Both the position numbers and the translations under genes were made by a program. The notes under the pieces were generated by a model that was not told where the DNA came from, did no database searches, and was given only the letters and a program-made list of their open reading frames with translations. From positions 20,318,001 to 20,382,000 of the forward strand of contig NC_046676.1 in NCBI RefSeq assembly GCF_003369915.1: a stretch of DNA of 64,000 nt, written 5' to 3'. Shown here piece by piece: positions 11,369-22,710 of this stretch. This DNA comes from Drosophila miranda. Lineage: Eukaryota; Arthropoda; Insecta; Diptera; Drosophilidae. Every line of letters starts with the position of its first letter. Positions within the stretch are counted from its first letter, which is position 1.

Positions 11369-11379
11369 GGTCACACTGG
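11369..11379 (+). promoter_or_regulatory. Motif-1 (M1BP-type) promoter of the RalGPS gene
   Basis: CGGTCACACTG again follows paired GGTATATTT motifs. No TATA box is visible. The transcript would start at about 11385-11430 and run through a non-coding exon to the donor at 11752. Confidence 0.6.
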
Positions 11380-11384
11380 TCGCG

Positions 11385-11752
11385 TGAATTCTGTGTAATT
11401 TTTAGCATTTAAATTTAATTTTTTGTGATTTGTGTTGTAAGAATCCAACAAATAGTACTTTGCTGGCGGAGCGCTTTTTCTGTTCGATGTTCGGTCTGAT
11501 ACGTGGAGATAACATAAGGTAGCAAATGTGTGGTGGTTGAGAGTTCTCGGCGTCGGTATCGCGCGCCGACCAAACATTTATTTTTTTTTTTTTTGCCCAA
11601 TGCTAAAAGAGACGCGAAGAAGCCAATAAGTGTAGCGAAGATTAATTAAATGTGCGTTGCGCGCGTGTCGTCACACACCAATTAATCGAATTAAAGCGGT
11701 GCCCCAAGTTGGATAATGCGGCCACAGTGCCACAGCTTCAGCTGCTGTTTAG
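11385..11752 (+). other. probable non-coding first exon of the RalGPS gene
   Basis: The segment lies between the Motif-1 box and a strong donor (TTTAG|GTGAGT at 11752/11753). It has no long frame in the coding sense, which suits a 5' UTR. The exact start is unknown. Confidence 0.45.
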
Positions 11753-14700
11753 GTGAGTTCTGGTCTGTGCTGCTGTGGGGCTACCGCGAAGGGCTGGATG
11801 TGCTAGGCGTTGGGAAACTATAAATAATGTGCAATGCTATTTTGGATAGGCGACGGCGTCCGTGTCGCCCCAGAAATCATCAAGAATCAAGTGCAATTTT
11901 CCTTTTCTTTCGGGGTCCCGCGCGTCCATGCTGATTACGAAACGGGGCAAGGCGCGAGTGGCAGGGGATGGGGAGTGGACGCCCGCTTGGCATACAATGG
12001 AGCTTGGCTTTCGTTAACGAAGGAAAATTGCGTGCGAAGGTGTGTGGGGGGGTGTCTGTTTGCTTTCGTGTTCAATGCGCTATCGATTTGGTTAGGGGTG
12101 TTCACCATTCCCCCGCTTCCGGTAGGAAAGCAGGGTATGTCTTTTATGTGAATCATCCATCGTTTGGTTTGTCGTCGAGCAGCGCAATCAATAAAAATCG
12201 TTTAGCATTACCCGCATTGCTTGACTTGACACTTCCTTTAGCGTTAGATCATGTGATAAGCAAATGCTACTATCAGTCTCAGATACACACACACACACAC
12301 TAGCACGCTTAGCAACGCCCCTTCTCGAAATTCGAATTTAAATGTTTTCCAGCTGTTGTTGCTGCTGCGTTTCTTTGGCCCACGGATACTTGTTCAACAG
12401 GATGTGAGTCCCAGCAGCAGCAGCGGAGACAGATGTTTCTGCCTGCCCTCGCATCGTTGCAAGATGTGAGATGCTGACATGCCATTTCAAGGCCCTCTCC
12501 ATCCGTCTCCCTACCTCTCGCTTCCAATTGCCTTTGTTCTGGCTTAAGTACAGCCACTCGGAAAGAAATGGGTAAATGGTTCATTTCTAGGTCGGGATGG
12601 GACCTGAGCCGCTCACTGGGTGCCTGCAAGTGACCCACTTTGGAAGCGCGGATCACATAAGCCGCAAAACCAACAAAAACAAAATGCGAGAAAGAAGAAA
12701 CCTCAGCTCAATTGCTTGGCCTTCCTTGTGGGCCCCAGCTTTGTTTTTGTGCACTCTCACGCGGGGGTATCATGATTATTCTCAGAACTTTGCAACGCTG
12801 CAAGCCGACACATGTCCGACCCAGCAATTAATAAGGGTACTCATATGTACATATGTATATGTGTTCTCTATATTCTTGATCTGTTCTGCCTGATCTTATG
12901 AAAACCAGTTATTAAACCCTTATTAAATGCGGAACTGCTACGATCGGATAACTATGTACATATATCGTTCAGGAAGACCAAACACACATAATTCAGAAAC
13001 GATCGGTGCCCCAAGGGTATCCCTAGCTTCGGTCCGCCCAAGCGTGGGCTTCCTTTCTGGTTGTTGTTCAGTTTTGCACTTTTCATTTGTACTCGTAGTT
13101 TCTCTCTTGTTGTTACCCACCAGCGACCGACCGTAATTACCTGTATTCCCCCATCGAAGTGTGCGTTAGTCGAGTGCATGTGCGCGAGCGTGTGTGTGAA
13201 TAGTTTTCTACGGGCTGCCACTTGCCGTGGAGCCCCGAGTGTGCCGCCGAGTGGATTATGGTCGGATGATAACGCCCCTAGTTCTCAATGAAAGATTAGC
13301 TAAATTTTTTCCCACTTGAATAGCATCCCGCCACCCCCTGATATTCCAATGTCTTCTCTGGCAGTCGGTGTCGAAGGTTGATTGAGTCAAATGGAAATTA
13401 ATGCACAAATATTTCATTTTTAATCGCAAATCTCTTCGGGCGGTTGTTGAACTTGACAGCAGAATGAAACGACGAGCCGAGCGAAGATCACTGGCGACAG
13501 CCACTCACCGCTGACCTTGCCCGCCATTATCCATATTGTATAAGTACGACAGATACTACATGCATAAAATATTTTGTAAAAACTGTGCTGCCAGCTCGAA
13601 CTATGCATAAAGAAAGCGGCTCCAGAGATCTTTGGCCCCGCAGCGAAGTCTGAGGGTCAAGCAGAGCTGAACTGCAGATTCTTTTGATGGGCAATCACAT
13701 GTCGTAGCCGCCGGCGCAAATTCCAGAGCAACACCCACCCACACACGAAGGGGCCAAAAGAATTTATCAATGGAAAACGCCAGTAGCCAGAGAGGAGAAA
13801 CAAGAATATTAATGCTAAGTTTCCTCAGGCACACATGATTACCCCCTCCCCCGCACACAAACATATGTATGAGCATACATATGCATAGAAATATGTATGG
13901 CATTGTATTTTATTTAAATACAATTGCAGGCCTTATACTGATAAACAAAAAACTGAAAAGCAGAATGGAAATTAAAATGAATATGAGAACGGAGAACAGA
14001 GAAGGCAATGTGATTTCCGCGAACTCTGCAGCTGTTTTGTTTGTTTTCTTTGAATAAATTTATGTAAAGACAATAAACATATTGGCCAGAGAAAGACTAG
14101 GGAGAGATGGTGCTGATCAGGGGGAAGATTGCAGTGGGCGGCATTTTGGGCAGATAAACAGGCAAAAAGAGGCGCCTCCACATCCACATTTTTCCATATC
14201 CCTGACCACGAAAACAGCCATTTGTTGCCGTGTTTTTTTTTTTATCTGTATCACATAAATCCGCTGGATCTGAAAAGTTTACGAAATTCGCATTAAAGGA
14301 GATCTGTCTTCCAGACAGAAAAGAGGGAAATCTTAACAGATAGACAGGCCAGGCCCACATGAGGAACGTTTATTGTTTGGCTTGGCTTTAATTGCTATAA
14401 TTTGATATCTACTATAAATGTGTTCTCTTTTCCGAGCCATAACCGAAAAGAACTCTGAACGAAATTCGCACAGATTGGCAGATACACATATCCGTAATTT
14501 GTGGTATATTCGGACTCGGACACAGACTCGACCCATCCCATCCCATCCCATCAGAATGAGATACGAGTATTTGTGTGTGTTGAGCGAATAGTTCAATAGT
14601 CAATAAAGTCCATTTGCTCAAAAACTTGAGGCAGTCGTCTGGCATTTTGGAATATATGTACATACATATATAATTTGTGTTCGCCTTTTGTCTTTTCTGG

Positions 14701-16178
14701 GCTTTTGTCGGTTGTTTTTGTTTCGTTCCCCCCAATTTGTTTTCATTTTATCTATATCCCTCCACATACTCGCACCCGTACGAGTAGCCGTATATCTGCT
14801 TGTGTATTTTTTTGTAAATACGCTGCAATTGAATGGGATTTCCTTTTTTCTTGATAGAAGCATATGGAAATGCCTGGGAAGATGCGAATCCCGCACGATT
14901 AGAATGGAATCTGCTCTCAGTTCGAATAGAATATAAGGAAATGCGAAATAGAATTTAGTGCCATTACCGTATCCATTCTCAACTGACTTTTCCTCTTCCG
15001 TCTTTGGTTATCGTCTCTCTGTGGCATGCTCTCTTTACCGCACCCCCCCACAACGCCACACACTCATCTCTAATCATATTTTCTCGGCCATATCTGAATC
15101 GGGTAATTCCATTTGGTCCATTGAGCAACGCAAAATAATCGAAGGAACCGCAGACGCAGACGCAGATACAGACACAGACCCCCAGTGACAGCCGCGACAG
15201 CATGGCGAAGGCGATGCCAGTGGGGCTATGTGTGGACGTCATTGCATTTGATCAGCTTTTCTTTGAAATGATTATAACTTAATTGAAATTAATTAGCCGG
15301 GGTCGTCTCAGTCAGACTTTGCTTGGAGAAATGTGCATAGAAATGGCGTAGATACACAGGCACTGCAGTGCAGTAGTGCAGTGTGGGGCCGGGCAGGGCA
15401 GGGCATGGCAGATAGAATTCAAACTATCTATCATTCTCAGCGTTGCAGTGGAAATCTAGAGAATGACCGGCATTCAGAGAAGGGAGATAGATACATACCT
15501 ACTTGTACTTCGTAGGCCCGTAGTTAAATTTGGGTTCATTTCCAGGGTCCGTGCTCAGCGAGTTCATTGAACCAAGCGGAAAACCAATTTCGGCTTTGGC
15601 TTTGGTGACTCGTTTTCAAAACAAGACAAAACTTTCCGCTGGCCGTTGCAGCCATAGCCTTTATCAGTGCTGCGAGTGTGTGTCTGTGTGTGCAGCATAT
15701 TGTTGCACCCCCAAAAAGCCAGTCGACCACACGACTGCTACCATAAAAGAGCAACGCAGAGCGGACCAGGCCGGGCCAGGTCTTCCTATTGCTTCCGCGC
15801 GCTCCGTGCTCGTGACTCACATAGCCCATTCCATTCAATTGGAAATTGGGCAGCGAAGCGTGCCAGAAGCTGCCGCCTTTCCGCTGTTCGTGCAACACAA
15901 AAGCCACAATGCAGAACAACACCGTGCCACAGCAAAACAAACTTCGGTTTCAGTAAGCGCGTGGAAAGAAAAGCAAACGGTCGCCCGAAGCTGTGCATAC
16001 CCTTGCAGATCGATCCTTTGATATTTGGATCTACAGCGATCGTAGTTGATGTCCGAGAAGTCTTGTAAATCACTAAACACTCCTTCGCTAGGGTATAACA
16101 GCGGATCCATTCGAAACTTTATCACAGAGCGAACTCAATCGGAAAGTTTATACTTACAAGTCCCGTCGTTTATTGCAG
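11753..16178 (+). other. first intron of the RalGPS gene (about 4.4 kb)
   Basis: If transcription starts at the Motif-1 box, this span is intron, ending at the acceptor TTATTGCAG at 16178. It holds an (AC)n run near 12289-12300, CTG/CAG-rich stretches near 12355-12425, and a fragment near 12835-12900 resembling common Drosophila relic elements. No coding exon was recognised. Long open frames near 15530-16070 overlap on both strands and look like chance. Confidence 0.5.
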
Positions 16179-16217
16179 TCTGTTTGTGTTGTCCAAGTCC
16201 CACGTCCGCTGGTTGCC

Positions 16218-19200
16218 ATGATGCGATACTCGGAAATCTCACGCGACCTGTCCATGGATAATCTGCGCTACTCGGAGGTAAGACTTCTCGATTCCCCATT
16301 GAAAACGGTTTGACTAATGTTTGCCAATCCCTCAGTTGAGCAGAAAACCAACAACCGACTATAATGGATACGCTGGGCAGGCGTATTCTACGCAGTTGCA
16401 GTTCAGACAGAGCTCCCCCGCTCCTGCTACGCCTCCATCCATGCAGTCGCAGCAGCAGCCGCCTCGACTGGCCAAGCAGCGGAGTCCGAATGGGAATGCG
16501 CATACAATGGCCTGCTTGCGGCAGGAGAAGAGCCCGAAGGAGCACCAGGTGGAGCCTCAGATGTCGCAGCATCAGGCCAGCAAAACGCTGAACATCAAGA
16601 GCACGCGACGCAAGAACTCCATCGGATGCCTCAACAGTTTCTCCTCCTCGCCAGACTCGCCGGGATGCTACTACAGCATAGCGTAAGTGAACCACCCACA
16701 ACCATTGACTCACTTCTTACAGAAATTTCTCGATTCCAGGGCCTCGGCAGCACCGTCCTCCAAGTCGCAGAGCCTGCCGGCCCATGGCTCCATCAAGCAG
16801 CTGGATGCGGTCATCTTGAGCGCCCTGCGAGTGCCCGCCGATGTTCTGGCCAACCAAATCACGCTGCTAGACTTTCCTGTCTTCGCCGTGATTCAGCCGG
16901 ATGAGCTGGGCAGCTGTGCCTGGACAAAGAAGGACAAGCATGTGGTCACGCCGAACATTGTGGCCTTCACCAAGCGCTTCAACCACACGAGCTTCTGGAC
17001 AGTGCAAGAGATATTGAACGGCGAACAGCCCAAGCAGCGAGCGGAGATAATGACGCATTTCATCAAGGTATGGGAGAGGATCCTTCAACCGAATCTTCTG
17101 TCGAATAATCACCCATGTTTGACTCTCTCTCTAGGTGGCCAAGAAGCTGCACGAGCTGAACAACCTCCATTCGCTGTTCGCCATAATCTCGGCCATGCAG
17201 AGCGCCAGCATTTATCGGCTGAAGAAGACGTGGGCCTGTCTGTCCAAGAAGGATCGCCAGTCGTTTGATCGGCTCAGTGACATATTCAGCGATCAGGACA
17301 ATTGGTCCAATCTGCGGGCCTACCTGGAGAGCCTACGCCTGCCCTGCATACCCTATCTGGGACTCTTTCTCACCGATTTGATCTACATCGATCTGGCGCA
17401 CCCGCACAAGGGTGGGCTGGAGCCCGAGCAGCGTCGAAACAAGATGAACAACATACTCCGTGTCATTTCAAACTATCAGCAGTCGGACTACAAGCAGCTG
17501 CAGCCGCATGAGTCCACGCAGAAGTATCTCACATCTATACGATATATCGAGGAGCTGCAGAATATATTCGAGGAGGATCAGTACAAGTAAATCAATCTAC
17601 ATACAATATGTATATGCATTTAAAGAACGTTCTTGTGATCTCCTCCTAGACGTTCACTGAATCTGGAACCGGCATCGCCCTCAGGCCCTAGCTCGTCGTC
17701 CTGCAGCTCCAAGGAGTCGTTCAATGTGGAAACCGTCACACCGGCCCTGGGCTGTTTGAATCTCTCGCCAGCCAAAACCATTGGCTCCATGCGCATGGCC
17801 AGCGGTACAAAGTTTGTACCCGGCCATCGCAAGTGCCGCAGTCTGGGCACCAAGTAAGTACCGGCCCAGGACAATACCTGTACCCACGACAAGCGATACC
17901 CATTCGGTTCATTCCGTTCTTAACCACTCGAACTCCTACCTAATCTCTCCACCAACTCAAATCACTGCGCCAATTGGACATTGTATACACCGGGTCTTTA
18001 TTAATCGTTAATCTGTCTCTCGTTTACTCTGTCTCTCACTTGATTGTTTTGCTTTGGCTTCTGCTTTCGTTTTGTGTAATTTGTGTAATTGTTAATGTAC
18101 TCTCGAAAAATCTGTAAATGCAACGGCAACCGTAACCGCATCCGCAACCTCAACCGCAACCTAAAATGATGCACTGCGTCATAGATTTCGCAGCAGCAGC
18201 TTGCCGCGCAACTTTGCACAAAAGTGTCAATGCTGCATTGTGATGATTGCGCCGGGCATTGGCACCATCTCCAACAAGCGGTGCAGATGCCGCGGGTGAG
18301 TCCTGTAGCTTGGATATACACTTGTATGAACGCCTGTAGCCGATACTGATCAGAACCAAAACCCAACCGCAGACTTTATTTCATTTCGATATTGTCATCA
18401 TAAGTTATTGTCCTTCAGTTTGTGCACGGACCCAAGTTGGAAATGCTTCATATGAAAGACACCCCACACCCTCTGATCTACGCCCCACACACTGCTCTTT
18501 TGATTTGGTTTCTGTTTCACCACAAAACCACACTCTTCCCACACCCCACACACACATACGCAGTTCGTCCTTTGTTGCTTTACATTCATTTATTACCTCA
18601 TAGCTGAGATGCATGAAGAACTTTCGAAGTCCAACAGACCGAGACCATAACTAAAACCATCCACTTTACCTTAGCATCTTTGGAAAGATTGCCACGCACA
18701 GTCACGGCGACGGCCATCCGCACCATCTGCAGTTGGAGCACGACCAGGGCGTGCTGCCACGACACCATCTGCTCGACGACTCGGTGCTGGAGCACAGCGA
18801 TGCCCTGTCCAATGCGGATCTCACCTCCCTGGAGAGCGCCGAAGGAATATTGTGCGACTTCACAGGCAGCGAATGCGATCTGATGTCCCCGGAGGCGGCA
18901 GCCGCCATGCAGGGCTGCGTTCGTCGCAAGACCGTTCAGAAGGAGGGGCGCAAGCCGGCGGTGGCCTCCTGGCAGCGATACTGGCTGCAAATTTGGGCCA
19001 ACTCTCTGGTCTACTTTCCGCCCAAGTCCTTCAAGGGCAGCGAGCGGAGCGACTTCAAGCGCGAGCCCTGCAAGGTGTGCCCCCTGGATGGCTGGTACGC
19101 CCACGTCAGCGACAACACGAAGCACAAGAACACCTTTGAGCTGTGCCACCGCACTCTGGGCACCGTCTACAAGTTTCGCACCGACAGTCCGCAAATGACG

Positions 19201-19284
19201 CATCTCTGGACGAACGCTATCTGCAAGCTGGCCACAATGCGTGTGCCAAAGCCATTGCCAGCCAATCTGATGTCCTTCGAGTGA
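16218..19284 (+). CDS. Ral guanine-nucleotide exchange factor with PH domain (RalGPS, CG5522-like)
   Basis: Seven coding exons: 16218-16277, 16336-16682, 16740-17067, 17135-17586, 17650-17853, 18185-18295 and 18675-19284. All phases agree and give 703 residues. The protein activates the small GTPase Ral by releasing GDP. A Pro/Gln-rich N-terminus ([15 protein letters not shown]) is followed by a CDC25/RasGEF domain at about residues 150-390, with [45 protein letters not shown], the catalytic-hairpin-side helix [15 protein letters not shown], and [18 protein letters not shown] Ser/Pro-rich linker precedes a C-terminal PH domain (about 583-695: [29 protein letters not shown]). The lack of a REM domain and the presence of a C-terminal PH domain are the RalGPS arrangement. 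The start is the first ATG pair after the acceptor at 16178. The 3' UTR runs from 19285. Confidence 0.93.
18185..18295 (+). other. Cys-rich, frame-neutral RalGPS exon (possible cassette)
   Basis: The exon is 111 nt, a multiple of three. Both flanking junctions are phase 2, so skipping it keeps the frame (AA|A to AA|C). It encodes [10 protein letters not shown] followed by a Cys-rich, basic tail (KCQCC and RCRCR). The upstream acceptor has a weak pyrimidine tract (GCGTCATAG) while the donor GG|GTGAGT is good, as is common for regulated exons. Inclusion is inferred, not shown. Confidence 0.5.
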
Positions 19285-20368
19285 GCTCCTGCTCCTGCTC
19301 CTTTCGGGGGAATTGTACTTGAGAGCTCGAATCTATTGTACTCATCATTGTTTAGACCGTAGTTAAGTTAGCTTAGCCATTGTATACATATGTGCACACC
19401 GCACAACCAAGCAAGCAAACAATCGAGCAACCAGCCGCAACACCACCCACCAACTCAACCACTCACTCACTCAACCACACACGAGACAACAAACCACTGA
19501 ACATTCCCAGAACACAATGAACGAACAAATTGCAAACTGCAAACTACATCTAGATGAATCGATTCAAATGGTATTTCAAAAGACTGACACCGGCAGAGAA
19601 CGAAGAGGAGGAAGGAATTGAAGCAGCGAATCAACATAAACAGACAAATAATCAAAAACAGATCAATTGTAAGAACCCCATTTCCGTGCTGTCTTTAGTG
19701 TTGTGCTGTTTGTATGTATATCCTTAATGTTAGGTCAAATACTTGGACATTTACTGAACTTTATTTTGCGCTAATTGTGCCATATTATTTCTAAATTAGT
19801 GTAATCACTGCGAGTGTCGGCAGAATTGAATATGAATATAACAGAGAATCAAAAATCAAACGAACTTTCGAAATGAAACTATAGGCTTTAATACGAGTAT
19901 GCTATCGCTGTCACTATCACACCATCCACTGTACGATCACTGCAACCATCTGCCTTAAGTTGATGCACTCTAGACATAGACACACCATATACCTACGATT
20001 ACATTACTCTATATAAATATGTGTGTATATTGCATGCTATAGACAATACTCTGCGCGAATTGTACGAAACGAATGTGTGTAATGTAATGTAATACTTGTT
20101 TTCTGCAAAATGTTGGAGATGTGCTCATGAATTTGTTACTCCTAAGCTTTGCCACGCATACAGAACTTTGATTTGCAACGTTTTTACATTAGGCTTAAGA
20201 AAGAAATGCAACAAAAAATATTTAAGAACGCTGTTGCCTCGAACATTTCTGGTGGATCGGATCAGATTGGATCGGTACATAATAAATGTCTCCTCTATCG
20301 TTTGGCCTGCCACCAGCACGGGGCAATGTGTGAAAACAAGAGCTGCAAACGAACCGAGAAATTGCTCT
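19285..20368 (+). other. RalGPS 3' UTR and intergenic spacer
   Basis: No coding frame stands out. An AATAAA occurs at about 20281. The first several hundred bases, rich in CAACC/CACAC repeats, are probably 3' UTR. The stretch ends at the TATA box of the next gene. Confidence 0.45.
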
Positions 20369-20376
20369 TATATAAG
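20369..20376 (+). promoter_or_regulatory. TATA box of the Trp/Lys-repeat gene
   Basis: TATATAAG lies about 190 bp upstream of the first in-frame ATG of the plus-strand Trp/Lys-rich gene. Transcription would begin near 20400. Confidence 0.5.
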
Positions 20377-20554
20377 TCTATCGCTTTGGGATTTACAACC
20401 ATTTTCACCCGCAAATCAGATCGTGCCAAGTGCGGGAATTTGCAATTCATTCGTTTGATGGTTAATGGTGGCTGCCTTTGGCTTTGGCCCGGACGCACTG
20501 AATTTCAATTAGGGAACAGAGCATGACAGGCCAGCGCTCAGTGGGAGCCATAAA

Positions 20555-21044
20555 ATGAAGAGTGGAGATAATAGAGCCCCCATTCGACTGCGAAACATGA
20601 AAGGGGAGACTAGCGGATACAGGATGCCTAGGCCAATCATCACAGAAGGAGCCTTCCCATTTCGACTGCTGACAGCGCTGCTGCTCTTGTGCCTGGCCAT
20701 CAGCTGTTGCCTGGGCGGCAAGACCACTACCATGTGAGCCGATTGCGTAACCACTAGCCACTAGACCACTTTCACCAACCGAACCTATCCCACCTATCCT
20801 CTCCCCTCGCACACGACACGTTTACAGCGTACGACACACAGACACCCTGGATCCGCAGGCGGACGGCTTCTGGGCGAACAAAACTACTTGGAATGCCCGC
20901 TGGGTGAAGTATTGGCGGACCAAGAAAATCTACGAGCCTGTGTGGAAGAAGGTCTGGACACCGACCGTCCACAACGAATGGGTGCCGCTGCCCAATGCCC
21001 CCACCGAGTGGGAGCATGAGGAGGGTCATGCCCATGCCCACTGA
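20555..21044 (+). CDS. secreted Trp/Lys-rich protein, short paralog
   Basis: Exon 1 (20555-20733) and exon 2 (20828-21044) join in phase 2 (ACCAT|C). Starts are possible at 20555, 20597 or 20621. All lead to a strong hydrophobic segment (LLTALLLLCLAISCCLG) that acts as a signal peptide or anchor; the shortest start puts it nearest the N-terminus. The mature part has regularly spaced tryptophans: GFWANKTTWNARWVKYW, IYEPVWKKVWTP, HNEWVPLP, then an acidic, His-rich end (EWEHEEGHAHAH). The same W-K-x-W and His-rich character is found in the neighbouring minus-strand gene, so the two are probably duplicates. I know of no assigned function. A cuticle or extracellular-matrix protein is a guess from signal peptide and composition. 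The 3' end converges on that of the neighbour. Confidence 0.75.
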
Positions 21045-21298
21045 GAGACTGAACCTAGCTTTAATTTTATTTATTCATTTTATTCGTAGTTGTATTCACT
21101 TTGTTGTTAATTAAACATTTAAGTCTAGAGATAATTTAAAGTGGCGCCAAAGCAAATGGAAGTGGATGGATGCCTTAAGAGCTAGCGACTGGTTTGTAAC
21201 TATTTACAAGGAGCTTGGGACGGGCAGATGCAGTTGCAGGTGCAGGTGCAGGCGGCGATGCAGTGATGCAATGGCGAATGGCTGCACTGCTGCTCTGC

Positions 21299-22710
21299 CT
21301 ACGCACCGGGAAACTTGAATTGCGAGGTGGCGGCCACCGAGGCTGCGGGTCCGGCAGCAGCTGGCGACTTGGCTGCCTCCAGAGCTTTGGCCTGGAAATC
21401 GGCACTGGCCACTGGCTGCAGCAGCGTTGGCTTGCCCGAGGCGGAAGCATTGGTGTCATCGCGTTTCCACACTACTTTATCCTTGCCGGTGGCAGTGGCT
21501 ATTGCAGGGGCGACGGCTGCGGGTGCGGCACCGGTACCCTTGCGGTCCCAATCCCAACCAGATTCGTGATGATGATGATCATGGTGATGATCGGGCGAGG
21601 GGAACCACTCGGATATGACCACTGGTTTCCAGATCTTCTTCCAACCAGGCACCCAGATCTCTTTCCAGCCAGGGACCCAAATCTGTTTCCATGCCTCTTT
21701 CCATTCCTGTAAGTAAAGGGGATTGCTTGTATATATATAGTCTGTTCGCTGTCTAAGAATTGCTATGCTATTTTTGCGAGATGCCTGGCCACAAAAGTAC
21801 GTTCATATTTATTTGATATCTGCATACCAATTTATCGGTCCAAATTTCCTTCTTTGCTGGTTTCCAGTACTGTTTCCATCCCTCCTTCCATTCCAGTTTC
21901 TTGTCGGGCACCCAGATTTGCTTTTTGGCTGGCTTCCAAATCTTTTTCCAGTGGGATTTCCAAACCACTTTCTGTAGGAGAAAAGTATCAACTGTTGCAA
22001 AATGATTGTAGGGATGCTGCTACTGACCTTCTTCCAAAGATCGTGGCTGGTGTACTCCCAACCATCGTGGTCCTTGCCCAAAAATTTCTCGCCGGGAATG
22101 CCAACCTGAAGAGGGAAACGGAATTGTGATCAGATATTAATTGTGGCATGGGAAATGGATGTATACCTTCACGAGCTCAGGGGTCCAGATCTGCTTGTAG
22201 TCGGGCACTTGAATGTCCTTCCAAGCAGGCACTAAAATCTCTTTCCAGTGAGGCACCCAAATTTGCTTCCAAGCTGGCACCTGAATCTCTTTCCAACCAG
22301 GGACCTTCACCCAATGGGGCTTGTAGATCTACAGAACAAGGACCACAATCAAAATCTGTTCCAAGTGAAAGCTAATTCCGTTTCGAGGCGAACCTTTTTC
22401 CATGAGGGATTCCAGATTTGTTTCTTGGCTGGATTCCATATCTTTTTCCAGCCCTCTTTCCACGTGACCTTCTTCTTCCAATAACCGGGATCATGGTGGT
22501 GCTCGTGGTGTTCGTGGTGCTCGTGGTGCTCCTCTATGTGATGCTCGTCGATGACAGGATCGTCGATGATATGATCGCTAAATCCCCCCAAGTCGATGCG
22601 CTGCTGGGCAACGCTCTTGCTGTCCACCTGAGTGTCGGCTGCCTGCTGATCCACCACAGCCTTGGCTTGGCTGCCACCGATGGCCACAGAGAGCGCACCG
22701 AGAAGACCAA
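21299..22710 (-). CDS. secreted protein of repeated W-K-x-I-W-x-P motifs
   Basis: Five coding exons can be set precisely on the minus strand: 22710-22395, 22328-22167, 22105-22028, 21971-21828 and 21706-21299; all are multiples of three or phase-compatible. The first begins LGLLGALSVAIGGSQAKA, the end of a signal peptide, so an upstream exon with the ATG is missing from this model. The protein then has an Asp/His-rich part (EEHHEHHEHHEHHHDP) and at least a dozen units such as WKKIWNPAKKQIW, WKEIQVPAWKQIW and WKKIWKPAKKQIW, an internal non-repeat segment (GEKFLGKDHDGWEY), and an Ala-rich C-terminus ending FKFPGA. Trp every 4-9 residues alternating with Lys suggests stacking or cross-linking in an extracellular structure; this is inference. 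It is a paralog of the plus-strand gene at 20555. Confidence 0.75.

Noticed and set aside
15530-16021. 163-codon frame upstream of the RalGPS start
   Set aside because: It lies in the intron or 5' UTR, overlaps open frames on both strands, and has no homology.
16135-16713. 192-codon frame opposite RalGPS exons
   Set aside because: It is the antisense shadow of well-supported RalGPS coding sequence.
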